Shown here: one piece after another, positions 33,332-45,505 of the stretch | Numbering within the stretch: the stretch's first letter is position 1 | Layout of the letters: each line of letters begins with the position of its first letter | Source of the DNA: Eucalyptus grandis | Lineage: Eukaryota > Streptophyta > Magnoliopsida > Myrtales > Myrtaceae | Length of the DNA: 64,000 bases | Reading direction: 5' to 3' | Assembly (NCBI RefSeq): GCF_016545825.1 | Contig: NC_052614.1 | Span: 44,643,212 to 44,707,211 of the forward strand | Notes under the pieces: generated by a model | What the model saw: the letters and a program-made list of their open reading frames with translations, nothing else | What the model was told of the DNA's origin: nothing | The model's database searches: none | Made by a program: the position numbers and the translations under genes

Positions 33332-34990
33332 TGAATAAATTACTTCGATGAGTTCAATTGTTCAAATTTATTGCAAATCTTGCATTTTTTTTTTCTCCCT
33401 TGATGAATTGTGTGAGATAAATTGAATGTATCAAATGGGATACTTTGGAATGATGAAAGGCAAGCCTTGTTCCATACACTGTTTCATACACTAACCCTCA
33501 ATGAGTTGTGTGAAAAATTCCATGCCCGTAAGGAAGAGGGCTATCTCGCAAAGGGTACCTCAACCAAGGTGATGAGAGGCATTCGTTTCTCTATCCCAAA
33601 CACTACAGGTGATCCATTGCTCAACCCCTTTGAGCCCCATACACTTATGGAGATTTTTTTAAAATTATCCCTGTCAAGAATCATCCCACATTGGGACAAA
33701 TTTGAAATGAATGGTAGGAATCTTCTTGCTCACACTTGTATCAATCTTTGAGTATTGCTTTTGCAGTGCAACTTACGCGGTAATTCAAGTGCCTTAGGAT
33801 GACGAAGAGTAGTTCTTTCTTTATCCTACACACTTTTGACTATTGCATAGCCCACTTGAGCCTATAAATTCATTTCATGTCAAACCTAGTTGGTGATCAT
33901 CCCCACACTGGGGCAAGATGAAAGACAATCATTCAAGTAGCATGGTATAAAATGCTCATAAAAGAAAATTGTGTAAGTCCAAAGAGAAGAAGTGCAAAAT
34001 AGAGGCATGAAAAAGCAGTGTGCCTAGTAAAAGTAAGGCCAATGCCCAAAAAGAAAAATCAAACACTTGTGTCGTATCCCTTACAAGGTGGTACCCAAAA
34101 AAAAAAAAAAAAAAAGCTCTCTCAAATGCTTTGTTGTAATCAATGGAGTTGTGATAAAAAATCTTCGACGGTGGAGAAGGAAAGTGGTGAAAATGTCAAG
34201 ATGATCACCAACTTTAACCCCCCTAAACACTTTTTTTGAGCCTAATAATCCTTTCATTTCTCAACCCATGAGCCAAGCCTACGTTACGTCCTTTGCAAAA
34301 GTCTCTTCATATTAGGGCACTTGAATTAACCTAGGGGTTCACATGTTTTAAGCATCGCTCGAAGAAGTGCGAGCAAGATTATTTCTTTCTCATTTTGCAG
34401 GGTTCTTGACTTGTAAACACAGAGATGATTATAGAATATCACTCTTTCTTTCAAAAGCCTTGACTCAAAGAGTCCCTTTTGTTAAGCCGTTGACCAGGCC
34501 CACATTACGGTCCTTGTTCAAGACCTCTCAGATTGGTAATGTCGTATCACTTGCGAGATTGCACAAAACCTTGTTTGACATGACGACATTGAGATAGAGT
34601 GATTGCCAAAATCTTGCGTCAAAGGTCAGGATGAAACAACTCTTTTGATAAGGATGAGAGAAAAATCCTTTCAGACCAAAAGATCCCTCATTTGACACAT
34701 CCATGACACTCATGTGTTCAGATTAGAATATTCTTTTGAGATATTTTCCAATGGAAATTAGGCGATGCAAGATTGATAGAAATCATCACGCATGAGCCTC
34801 ATTTGAATTAATGCATGTCTGTGAATGCATATTGCTTTTCCTACAACTGTGTTTTGCAGGAAACATATCCCCAAGGAACAGAGATGTCACTAGGTAAGTC
34901 TATCTCTATCCATACCTTAAATACTTGTCATTGTATAGGTATTCCTTTCCAAGCATTGGCGCTCGATGGAGTCGCCCCCCCAAAGATTTT
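33332..34990 (+). other. 3' untranslated region of the Tat/Ogre element
   Basis: No conserved protein. A 110-codon frame at 33422-33751 has no recognisable domain and is probably chance. A18-A19 runs lie near 34099. Sequence style is otherwise ordinary for a long retroelement 3' region. Confidence 0.5.
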
Positions 34991-35002
34991 TCCTAGATTC
35001 AT

Positions 35003-35648
35003 CAGGCGACCATAGAATGGTACAGGTCCTGAAAATGAATCCTAGTTTAGGTGACTGTAGAATGGTACGGGTCCTGGAAAATCATTTTTTTCGTCAAGGC
35101 GACCGTAGAATGGTACGGGTCCTAGGCAATCTCAGTTCAGGCGACCGTAGAATGGTACGGGTCCTGGAAAATCATTTTTTTCGTCAAGGCGACCGTAGAA
35201 TGGTACGGGTCCTAGACAACACTCAGGCGATCGTAGAATGGTACAGGTCCTGGAAAATCATTTTTTTGTCAAGGCAACCGTAGAATGGTACGAGTCCTAG
35301 ACAACCTCAGTTCAGGCGACCGTAGAATGGTACGAGTCCTAGACAACCTCAGTTCAGGCGACCGTAGAATGGTACGGGTCCTGAAAAAATCAATTTTCCG
35401 TCAAGGCGATCGTAGAATGGTACGGGTCCTAGACAAAACCTATTTCCCTATTCAGGCGACCATAGAATGGTACGGGTCCTGGAAGGTAAATCCCTGTTTA
35501 GGCGACCGTAGAATGGTATGGGTCCTAGACATAACCAAGTAATGCCGTACTAGGCGACCGTAGAATGGTACGGGTCCTGGGAAAGTAGTCTCTTTGCGAA
35601 GCCATGTTACTATTCTGGACGACCGTAGAATGGTACGGGTCCTGGACA
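35003..35648 (+). repeat. 14-copy minisatellite in the Tat/Ogre 3' region
   Basis: A 28-base core AGGCGACCGTAGAATGGTAC-GGGTCCT(G/A) starts at 35004, 35049, 35097, 35139, 35187, 35225, 35272, 35314, 35356, 35404, 35454, 35500, 35552 and about 35617. Spacing is 38-65 bp. The gaps are of two main kinds, one with GAAAATCATTTTTTTCGTCA (about 48-bp period) and one with GACAACCTCAGTTC (about 42-bp period), alternating in the first half. Such 3' arrays are known in Ogre elements and can seed satellites. Confidence 0.93.
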
Positions 35649-35860
35649 TGTAACACCAATCTATCTTGAGTTACTTTACTCTCTCTGAATGTAAGTAGTT
35701 CTAGGTAAGTTCCTTTATCATTTGCATTAGCATTTCCATGCATCATATAAATTGCAGTAAAAAATGAATTCATTTTCCAACAAAAAGTCATTTAGTGCAT
35801 ATACATAATTAAAATTAGGTCTCAATTTGTCTTTGAAGGTAACCTCTACGAGCTCATCTT

Positions 35861-35872
35861 CAAAGATGGGTA
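35861..35872 (+). other. Polypurine tract of the Tat/Ogre element
   Basis: CAAAGATGGGTA immediately precedes the 3' LTR; a near-PPT with one pyrimidine, probably mutated. Confidence 0.5.
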
Positions 35873-35874
35873 AC

Positions 35875-38708
35875 TGTTGATACCTAATTTTGGAAAAATA
35901 AAATTGCATTTTAAAAAGAAAAAATAAAAATTGGGAAGATTGATTTGATTGATTATACATGGAAGTTTGAAATTCTGATGAGTATTCAGATTTTGATAAA
36001 TGTAGATACAATTGAAAAATCAAGCGAACAAAGAGTAAGGATTTTGATAAAATGAAAGGAATCGATGAAAAATTGAACTGATTGCCAAATCATGCTCCGA
36101 TTTGCATTTAATATAACAGAAGATGGAAGTTTAAAATATTTCATAGAAAGCAGCCAATCGGAACCACTATAAAAAGGAGTTGACCTGCATGGGGTTCAAG
36201 GGGGTGTGAAAAAATTGGGGGAATTCGCGAAAAAAATTCGTGAGAAGAAAAACACGAGAGAATTTGTGAAAGTGAAAAAAAGAAGAAGAGGAAAACCCCT
36301 TTGTCGTCCAAGGAAAGTCCTTTTTCTTCTCTTCTGACAACCTGCAGAAGTGCAAAGAAAAGGAAAAAGAAAAGTGAGCGAGAGTTAAAAAAAAAAATAG
36401 GGAAGAGAATTCGTACAAAGGGGATCCTTTTCTATTGTTCATTTTTCCTTTTTGCATGAGTCAAAGTCCACCAAAAGTGACTTTTGGTTTCTGCAGAAAG
36501 GTACAGCAGAGAGACATCGCGTGAGGAGACAGCAAAAAAAAAAAAAAGCAGCAAGCAGGTTGTCTTCCTCGCGCACGGGTAGAATTCTTTCTTTTTGATA
36601 GGAATCAATAATAAGAAATATTGAAATCCTCCCCCCGCCCCCTCCCCCCCGCAGCCTCCGTCCGCGAGCGTTGCGCCAGCATCGCCCACGCCAGCAGCCG
36701 AGCCGTCGACCGCCGTTGCTCCGCCGACGCCTCACGAGCCCGCCTCTGCACCAGCACCGTCACAGAAGTTCACCCGTTCGTCCCCTGTGCTGGTCTCTGT
36801 GTCCGGCAGCCAGTTCGAAGCACGACGCACAGCACCTGCAAACTGCATCCCCCTCCGTCCAGTGCCACCGCGCCTCTGCCCAAGCAGCACCTTCACCTCC
36901 CGTCCGCGTCGCCTGCACGAATACCCCGCCGGTCGACGCCTCAGCTCCGGCCCCCGACGCTCGCGCCAGCAGCCCGCGCTGTCTCCGCCACCACCGCCTG
37001 CGACCTGCTCGCCCATCGCTGCCGCTGGTCCACCCGCGCTTACTCCCATCACGCGACCCTCCTCTGCCCCCGACGTCCAACAGATCTGCTGCCCGACGCT
37101 GCTGTTCAGCCCCTCGCCGGTCTGCTGCCCCGCCAGACGCCGCGCCGTGCCCTTGCTCTACCGATCTCCGCTGCCCCGAGCTCGAGCCCGCCGCCGTCCA
37201 CCTGCAGCCGCTCCCCGCTGGAGCCCCGACGACTGCCCAGCGCCGTCCACCGTCGGTTTACTCCCCCCCCCCCCTTAGGTAGTTTTTGTTCTTTTCTATT
37301 TTATTTTGTTTTACTTTTATAGTTTAGTTTATTTTACTTTATTTATTTTTTTTTTATGTTTATTTTATTTGATAGCATTCTTTTAGTTTAATTATTTGAA
37401 TTGTAATATCGAATGTTAATATTTGTGCATTTTGTAGGCATTATCCGCTAAGATTTTGTCCAGAGTTATTGTAATTATTAATTTAATCCGAGAGACATCA
37501 GATTATTTTTTTAATTATATTAATTTTTGGGCTTTTTAGTAGAATTTTAATTTTTAAATCATTATAATTATTAATTTGATCCGTAAGACTTTGATCAGAT
37601 TTTTAATTATTTTGATATCTTTGTCATGATAATTAGGGTTAAGATAATCGTTAATTTGACCTCGTGAGACAATAGATTATTTTTTCGATTATTTTAATCA
37701 TTTATTTTGTTGATAACTTAGATTTAATTTTTATTTAATAATTACAAAAAAATTAGAAAATCAAAAATCAAAATTCTGCATGAGCATATAGGTTTAGTAA
37801 ATCGAGACATGTAGGTTTAGTAAATTAGAATTTCTTAGGATTACATTTTTAGGGTTGCATTTTTAGAATAAGTTAGGATTGGACCTAAGTTAATTTTTAG
37901 ATAATGCTCGCACATTTTAATTATTTCATTTTTGAAAAATAGTTTTCTAAGATAGGATAGAGTTTAAGTCAAATTAATCCCTAGAATAAATTAGAAAATT
38001 ATCTCTTTTTAGATAGTTTAATTAGGGTTTTTATAAATTCTAAACTTCAATAAAAAATACAAAAATACAAAAATATAGGTGCATGTTAATTAGTTCGCAT
38101 AATATGATCAGTTAATTAGAATTTGTTAGTAAAGTTAGGTCATGAGGTGCATAATAACTAGTTTGCATAATAGGCCCATTTAATTAGAATTTGCAAATTA
38201 ATAAGATTAAGTCATTTAGTTTTAAAATGCATTTTATAAAAGAATTCTAATTTTTAAGAAAATAAAAAAAAAATTGATTGCTTGCTTTGTGTGATGTAAT
38301 TTATTTATTTGAATGTTTTAATAATGGATGAGCACCCGTGTGGTCACCACATTTTCATGATAATGATTTAGCTTAAAATAAATCCAAGCTGCCTTCAAAA
38401 ATATTTTGAAAATTAAAAGAAATGGTACTGAAAGGGCATTAGAAAATTCTAGTGTAATCAAGTCACCGTACCCTTAGTCTCTGGTTCGTAGGAGTAAAAT
38501 AAATCTCTCTTTATTTTACTTAGGTGTCTAATCAACCTACCAAAAATCGATTAGTGGCGACTCCTAGTTAATAATCTTTTGCATGCTAAAAAACATGAAC
38601 CTTAAGTTGCGAATTGGTATGGGCTTGGGAGAGCCCGAACTAAGTTAAAGACTTAGTAGTCCATTAACCTAGTTTTAGGTGGTGCACCTGAAAAAATAGG
38701 TCGCGACA
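35875..38708 (+). repeat. 3' LTR of the Tat/Ogre element, 2834 bp
   Basis: Matches 22805-25552 with scattered transitions and small indels. TATA box TATAAAAAGG at 36168-36177. The GC-rich block spans about 36640-37270. The last 8 bases TCGCGACA are followed directly by the TTATC target duplication. It contains a local duplication of 'ACATGTAGGTTTAGTAAAT' near 37790-37825 not seen in the 5' LTR. Confidence 0.9.
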
Positions 38709-38713
38709 TTATC

Positions 38714-39424
38714 AAATGTATATTTTTGCTTAGAAATTTATTTGAAAATAAAAACAGGCGCCACAAGTGTCAATAGCTATGCATAGCAGTGCCATGGTGG
38801 CATTGCTAAGTGGGGAACAAATACCATAATTTTTATTTTCCTTCTCTCTTTTTTTTTTTTTTTTTTTTTTTGCTTTTGTCCCTTTTAACTATAGTCTAGA
38901 TTAGATAGCTAATTACAAAATCATAATTCAACGAAATAATTGTTTAGCAACTTTTCTTGCTAGAGAAATGCGTATAGAAAGGTCCTCAAATGAACGTGAA
39001 CTATATTGTCTCTGAAACTATTATTTTGAGTTATTATGAAAGATTAGATTCACTTAGAAAGTTTGTTTTTGGCTGAAACTTAAAAAGTCGAAATATCATG
39101 TCTCAGATCCAAATAAGCAATCAAGAAAGAAACAAATTGATTCTCTTAAAAGCAAACTGATTTTGCATAACCAACTCCGAGCAATAATGAAAGAGTTAAG
39201 GGGAAAGACAAATGACATCCTTGCTTGACGTACTGTCCACTCTTCCAATTCTAACGACACATTTAGGCTAAACTCCTCTGGTTTAGCTAAAGAGTTAAGC
39301 TAAAGTTTAGCTAAGTGGGCAAACAATGCGATGTTGCACATGTGAAATATGCTGCCATGCAGAGCCAAAACTCCATCTACAGCTACATCACTACGAAAGG
39401 TTCATATAATTTTTTAAGGGAAAA
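38714..39424. other. Unrecognised AT-rich flank
   Basis: No coding frame or element end recognised. Contains a T22 run near 38850-38871. This is the DNA that lay next to 22799 before the Tat insertion. Confidence 0.35.
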
Positions 39425-39600
39425 AACTACCAAAAACCCCAAACTTTACCCAAAATGACAAATTTACCACAATTTTTTTTTTTGATATGAAAAACCCCAA
39501 ACTTTATCAACTGTAATACATTTATCCCAAACTTTTTTTCCTGACACAAAAAAACCCTAAACTTCTATCTATGTGACACATTTATCCTAAACTATAGGGC
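39425..39600. repeat. TIR-like end with three internal phrases
   Basis: AACCCCAAACTTTACCCAAAATG, AACCCCAAACTTTATCAACTG and AACCCTAAACTTCTATCTATG-type phrases recur about every 55-60 bp. This is the style of a long terminal repeat end of a small Mutator-like element. No matching other end was found; it may have been cut off by the element starting at 39814. Confidence 0.45.
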
Positions 39601-39813
39601 ATTCTGGTCTTTTTACTTTTTACTTTTTTCTTTTCTTCTTCTTCTCTCTTCCGTTTGCTGGCCATGGCGGAGCCGAAGGAGGGAAGCTAGCATTTGGCTG
39701 TGGTGCCCCCTAATGGCCCCCGATCCGTTAGGGTCGCCACATCGCTTCCCTGTCCTAGATATCCTCCTTGATAGATCATTGGATTTCAGGGAATCCATGA
39801 GTCTAGGGGGGTC

Positions 39814-41978
39814 TGTTACATTTTTCCTTGGTCCCTGTGCAATTTATATGGTGGAAGCAGATCCAACAACTCCCTTCCTAAACACTGAAATGATGCACAC
39901 TAGATACACACATAGATATCAACCAGTCACTTTTTATTTACATATATTAGATGGACATTGTTTGTCGGTACATCAAAAGCCGAAGTTTTCTATACTTGGC
40001 TATATCCAAAAATTTGACCGACATTTCCAGCAGCTATTCACATGTCGTCCATCATCAAGTGTCGGTGTCCAAAAATTCCTTGTTGTCCTCGCGTCCTGAT
40101 CACTCTATTCCACTCGAGCCCCCGTCATCATCCTCTGGCAGCGGTGGCAGCGGCCCCAGAGTACATCCGTTCCTCTAGACATACAGGACGACGAATTCCT
40201 GATGCATGGGACCCGAGAGAAGGCCTGTGTCGATCGTTAATATCATCCTCACCCGGATGAATGTAAGTCCTAGCAGATCAGGATCATGATGCTTCGATTG
40301 TTTCCATTGCAAATCGAAGAGGATACCATAGAAAGTACCAAGAGGCGTGGGCAGCAATGGCATCTTGTTTACTCTGTAATATGTTAGTCCCACGAGGGGT
40401 GAGTACAACTCAACTACTCAGCAGTCAAAGTTCCATTAAACTATATTATATAAAACTACTATTACCTGATTTCATGAAAACTAAACAAAACACATAACTA
40501 GAGAAATAGATATGCATCAAACCAATAGGGTTTTTTTTTTTTAAATTTTTTCTAACGAAGTGGCGTAACACAGCAAAACAAATCAAGCTTTAGAACTCAA
40601 TAGATTTTGATTCACTACCACCATCTTCCGGAGGACCAGTGTTTGCGTCACTCTAGGCATATCCAACCTGGCATCACGAAGTCCTCCGATTCCATATTTC
40701 AATCACCGGGCATCCAAAGCATGTTATGTTACACCTCCAGGCATCTCACACCCCACCTGGCATCACGAGAGACCTCCGGGGCTCACCATGACAATGATGT
40801 CCCTAGCCCTCTAGAACGTGTTTCGTCATACTTCCAAGCATCCTGACACTCGGGGAACCTCCAGGGCTCACCAATCCCTAGACTTCCAGAAGCATCGCCA
40901 CTACAATCCTCCAAGCAACCTGACACCCGGGGCATCATTGACCCAAGGGCCCGATGGCATCAATAACACATCAACCATGGTGTAGCAGTCTCAAGATTTA
41001 AAATCAATGCATGCTGACATCAATAATCCAACAGTTGCTTTAAATTCTAAATCTCGAGCCCGGAAATTAAATCAAAATAAAACGGACCTTAAAGAATATT
41101 AAATATGTGATAATCAAATCGTTTTATGAAATATAGAGTTTTAAAACACCGAAATAGATCGTGGTTTAAATCAGATCAATTGTCTTTTCATTCTTTGTAC
41201 AGGCATAGACTTATAGCATTTTCGACGCCTCAAAACTTGAAAGGAATCAAGTTCAGCAAAACGGTAAGCGAAATTTTGAAATCGGCTCATCGGTGAATCA
41301 AAATCTCGGTTTGACCTTGGGGTTTTCAAAACGATTCACAGGTAAGGTCTCAAGTTTCAGAAGTACTAAGCCTTTCTTAAAACATGTCGAGTGGCACGAC
41401 AGAATTACAAATCCAACAAAGTTCTCAGGACTTTTTATAAATAGTTCCCGAGCAGCATTGCCAAAATTTTGTAAACACTAAGAATCAGTTCATAAATCAA
41501 CGCCAAAATTTCAGTTAACTATAGGTAAATGTGAAATCCTCGGCAATTAGAAATCCTCAAACGTTCCTTAAGATTTTAACTTCTAAAATTTTGCAAACCA
41601 TCAAGAGTTGACACATTCAAATGCTGAAATTTGCCTCAACCATAAGCAATCTTAGAATCCTTCAAATTAGATGGTCCGAAAATCCAACTCAATCATTCCC
41701 AATTCACTATTGGGCGCAAGAATTCAAGTGACGCCAATACATGGATGCATTTCCTCAAGCAATGACAGGATTACACGATATAGGTTAGCAGATATCGACT
41801 TGCCTCAGGTCCGGTGGTGTCAATGGCAAGTGGATCATGAATTGGGGATGCAGCGGTGGCAAGTCGATGGCGAAGCAAATCTGAGAGCTCGCGAGTCACG
41901 GATGCAGCTAAGGCGGGTTGGATGGCAGTGACTACGGGCGAGACGCGGCTGGTGCGGCGGTGTGGTGCGGGTGGTGCA
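39814..41978 (-). other. Probable degenerate LTR sequence, minus orientation
   Basis: Read on the minus strand it ends ATGTAACA at 39814, a plausible LTR terminus. Short imperfect repeats (CTCCGGGGCTCACCA, CTCCAGGGCTCACCA, CCTGGCATCACGA) recur at 40640-40900, like arrays inside gypsy LTRs. No protein domain recognised. No start terminus or target duplication found, so the call is tentative. Confidence 0.35.
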
Positions 41979-42831
41979 GCTAGACTTTAGGTTCAAAGTC
42001 TACCTACACTGACAAATTCTAGATTAAATGCTACTGAAGATAAAGACTTATCCAGATGCGAGATTATCTTTATTTCTTCAAGGATTCGATTCGTATGGCG
42101 TATGGATGACCTTCTGGTTGGATATAACACCCACATGATTGATTATCCTTATTGGAATCAATTCCGATAATCAAATCTTTTGGAAGGCAAGCAAACTTGG
42201 AAAGTTTTGTTTATGGAAACCAAGATCCTGATTGTATGGGTAGACATGATTGACGAGCTTTCATCACAATCTTCAAAGGACTCGAGATTCTCTTGATTGA
42301 TTCTATCCAATGGGTAGATTGGAAGAATTCCTTTGGAAAGTGCCAATGGTCGAGAAGGCATAAAGAAGTATTTAAGATGGGCTCTCTAGTTGTTCGATAG
42401 AGTGCGTAAAAGAAAATTTTCAAAGTCTGAAGCTTCCTAGTTCCTTGCTATTTCATTCACTGAGCTCAAAGTTGTATACAAAAGAGAAAAACTCATAGTG
42501 AGACTTTGTGAGAGACAAGTAAAGGCTCTTCACTGTGAAACCGTGATCACAAGACTTTAAAATCTCTTTTGATTCTTAGTGAAATCCAGTCAGTGGACTG
42601 TCAGCGTGGGAGAATGGACGTAGGCTTGATCTAAACCGAAATTACTAAATCTTGTATTCTTATTCTCTTCCCTGAACTTCTTTATTTTGTTCATAATTTT
42701 ATCTAACTGCTATAATATGAATTTGTTCATAGTTTGTCATTTTCTAAAAGCTAATTATTACTTCTGAATCTTGCGAAAATTTTTGTTCACACCTATTCAC
42801 TCTCCTATAGGTGTTGTTACTAGCCCTTTCA
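41979..42831 (+). mobile_element. Copia (Sirevirus-like) 5' LTR, 5'-truncated
   Basis: Aligns with 5748-6629 over its whole length, for example CGAGATTATCTTT, ATCAATTCCGATAATCAAATC against ATCAATTTAGATATATCAAATC, and GGACTGTCAGCGTGGGAGA. It ends TAGCCCTTTCA and is followed after two bases by the primer-binding site. The first ~100 bases of the LTR are missing. Confidence 0.8.
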
Positions 42832-42833
42832 AT

Positions 42834-42845
42834 TGGTATCAGAGC
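42834..42845 (+). other. Primer-binding site, initiator tRNA-Met type
   Basis: TGGTATCAGAGC two bases after the LTR end; the standard copia minus-strand primer site, complementary to the 3' end of initiator methionine tRNA. Confidence 0.92.
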
Positions 42846-42893
42846 TTGTGTGCTCATTTTATTGAGGTGTTTTTACTTCTAAGTTAAAGATCT

Positions 42894-44262
42894 ATGGCTA
42901 GTATTTTGGCTCTAGGTTTGGTTGAAGGCTAAAGCAAAACTAGACCTCCTTACTTTGATGGGAAGGAATACAATGTATGGAAAAACAAGATGAAGACGCT
43001 CCTAAGATCGAAAAATCCCCTAGAATGGGATGTGGTAGAAAAAGGGATCAATCCCAAAGCTATAAAGAGAGGAAAGGAAGTTGTAGATGCTGACAAAATG
43101 ACACAAAAAGAAATAACCAAGAGACAAGCTCTTGATGCTAAAACTATCTACTCTTAATACTGTGTCTTATCTCCTACTAAGTATAACCGAATTTCTTCCT
43201 TTGAAACAACAAAAGAAGTTTGGGACAAATTGCACGTTACCTATGAAGGAACTGATTGAGTAAAAAAAAAAATGAAAATCAACATTCTACTTGAATAATA
43301 CAAAGTGTTCAAGATGAAGCCTAGAGAATCCATCACTGATATATTCGGTCATTTCACTGAAATTGTGAATGGATTAGCATATTAAGGATAACCAATCTCA
43401 TGACCAATGAAGGTTAATAAATTGTTGCGTGGACTCTCGAAAGACTGAAATCATGTGAAGACATCAATTAGAGAAACCCAGAGGATCATGCATCTTTCAG
43501 TAGACAAACTTGGCACACTTCAATCATATGAAGTGGAGCAGATCAATGAGGAAGAGGATCCTAAAGGTAAGAAGTCAATAGCTTTAAAATATAATGATGA
43601 TTCTAATTATACAGATTCAGAAGATGACATGGACGATGAAGAACCGGCACTTATGATTAAGAAGTTCAGAAAGTTGAATAGAAAGGGAGGAAGATTCAAC
43701 TAGAAGAAGCAGAGCACTCAAAAATTCCAGAATAAACCAACTGAGGACGATGAAACCAATGAAGATGTGATATGCTTTAAATGCGAGAAAAAGGGACACA
43801 TCAGACCTAACTGCCCTCCATTGAAGAAAAAGAAAGGAAGAATAGAGAAATACAAAAAGGCTCTCAAAGCAGAAACTTGGGGCGATACTGAGTGCAAGAA
43901 AAATGATGAAGAATATGCCAACATATGTCTGATGGCTAATTCAGAATCAGACTCAGACTTCGAAATAGATTTTGATTCAGACTCAGACAAAGAAGTTGAG
44001 GTTAGCAATTTAAAAATTCATGTTAAAGTCTCAAAGTCTATAGATAAACTCTGTCTCAATCTCAAAATATCTCTTAAAATGATTTCTGAACTAAAAAGGG
44101 AGAATTCTAAACTGAGGCAACATGAAACTTCTTGGAGAGAAAAGTTTGCAAGTCTAGATAAAAGTTTTGTTGATTTGAAAGAAAATTATGATTCTCTTTC
44201 AAAGGAAAATGCCTTTTTAATAGAAAATATTTCAAATATTACAAAGAGACTTTCAAAATGAT
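42894..44262 (+). pseudogene. gag of a Sirevirus-like copia element, stops only
   Basis: A single frame of about 456 codons from ATG 42894, with stops near 42930, 43156, 43257, 43297, 43383, 43389, 43398, 43446 and 43701 but no frameshift seen. Starts with RPPYFDGKEYNVWKNKMKTLLRS (UBN2-type gag), continues with KVFKMKPRESI, and has a complete CCHC zinc knuckle CFKCEKKGHIRPNC (43773-43814) that would bind RNA. An acidic Ser/Asp stretch (43935-44000) and a long coiled coil (44050-44255) follow, as in Sirevirus gags. Most stops are one transition from Gln, Arg or Trp codons. Confidence 0.75.
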
Positions 44263-45395
44263 TTGAGAAGTTGGAAAAAAATTCTTTATGTACAAAGACC
44301 TTATTTTAACAAATCTGGTTTGGGTATGACTCTAGAAACTATTCCTTTAATTGAATTTCCCAAAGTTAAATAAAGAATCAAATAAAGACCTACAAAGGTA
44401 TATTACAAAAATCATTTTCAAAAGGTTTTTGTAAAACCTGTTGGCTGAAGTGCTCTCAAATGTTCAAATTATAACAACTCATAACATTTCGAGAATTAAT
44501 GTCCCAAGGTTTGGAGACCTGTTAAGAAATATTGGGTACCAAAGAAAGCTTGAGTTTTTCTTTTGATCACAAGTCACTATCAAGAAGAAGATCAAATAGT
44601 ATTTGGATAGTGGTTGTTCAAGACACATGATAGGATATTTGAGTTGCTTTATAAAATTTATTCAAATGAATGGTGGAATAGTTTCCTTTGGTGGAAACAG
44701 CAAATGAAGAATTGTTGGATGTGGAACCGTGGAGATTAGAAGCCTGACTATCAATAATGTCTCCTTGGTGGAAGGTCTGAATTATAATCTACTCAGTATA
44801 AGTCAGCTTTGCGATACTGGATTCAAAATAAATTTCTAAGAAGGCATTTGTTTAGGAACTGGTAACGATTTCTCTTAATCTTTCACTGGACGAAGACATG
44901 ATAATATTTATCTTCTAGATATAAAACCAGAAAGCTCTCAGTGTCTAATATCCATTTAAGATGAAGCAAATCTTTGGCATCAAAAGCTTGGTTATGTCAA
45001 TATGAAGCAGATTGCCAAGATTTCCTCCAAAAAGCTTGTTCGTGGTCTCCCCAACCCGGTTTATCAAAATTCTAAATTATGCACTCCATGTGTTTTGGAA
45101 AGACATGTTAGAAGTTCCTTTAAACCTGTAAGTCAAGTTTCTACTAATCGAGCTTTGCAGCTTCTACATATGAACCTCTTTGGACCAACTAGAACTCAAC
45201 GTATTGGTGGAAAGAGATATTGTCTGGTAATCATGGATGATTACTCTTGCTTTAGTTGGGTTTACTTTCTAGCAAATAAGTCTGAAGCCTTCTCTCACTT
45301 TTCAAAGTTTGCCAAGAAGATTCAAAATGAAAAATGATGTGATATTTCGAGCATATGAACAACTATGGAAGTGAGTTTGAAAATCAAGGCTCCAA
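44263..45395 (+). pseudogene. Protease and start of integrase, copia element, truncated
   Basis: Frame from about 44500. YWVPKKA-type junction, then the protease motif YLDSGCSRHM (44600-44629). GAG-pre-integrase domain with LWHQKLGYVNMKQI (about 44970-45010) and CTPCVLERHVRSSF. Integrase core start LLHMNLFGP (about 45160-45185), in which the first catalytic Asp has become Asn (GAC to AAC), then VIMDDYSCFSWVYFL and GSEFEN near 45370. Homology stops near 45395, before the rest of integrase, RT and RNase H. Several transition-type stops. Next to it lies a DUF594 pseudogene on the other strand. Confidence 0.75.
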
Positions 45396-45505
45396 CATAT
45401 GTCACCATGCTTCATTGACAAGTCTCTTAGCTAAATGCAATTATAGTGATTTTACTGAGAAAGCACCTCATTATCAAGAAGGTAAAAGAAAGAAAAAACA
45501 CATGC

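Larger units (their letters stand above)
22805..38708 (+). mobile_element. Complete Ty3/gypsy retrotransposon, Tat/Ogre lineage, 15.9 kb
   Basis: The two LTRs (22805-25552 and 35875-38708) start TGTCGACACC / TGTTGATACC and end TCGCAATA / TCGCGACA. A perfect 5-bp target duplication TTATC flanks the element (22800-22804 and 38709-38713). Order inside: PBS, an extra ORF1, gag, protease, G-patch-like motif, a spacer, RT, first RNase H, then only the C-terminal end of integrase, a long 3' untranslated region with a minisatellite, PPT and 3' LTR. The extra ORF before gag, long LTRs, large size and tandem repeats in the 3' region are recognised features of Ogre elements within Tat. At least 15 in-frame stops and loss of most of integrase make it non-autonomous. 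Confidence 0.92.

Noticed and set aside
33422..33751. 110-codon frame after integrase as an accessory gene
   Set aside because: No recognisable domain, no conserved start context, and it lies in a long non-coding 3' region. Could be revisited if conserved in other family members.
35003..35648. CRISPR-like array: 28-base repeats with variable spacers
   Set aside because: It lies in a plant retrotransposon 3' region, the spacers fall into two recurring types rather than unique sequences, and no cas genes exist. It is a retroelement minisatellite.
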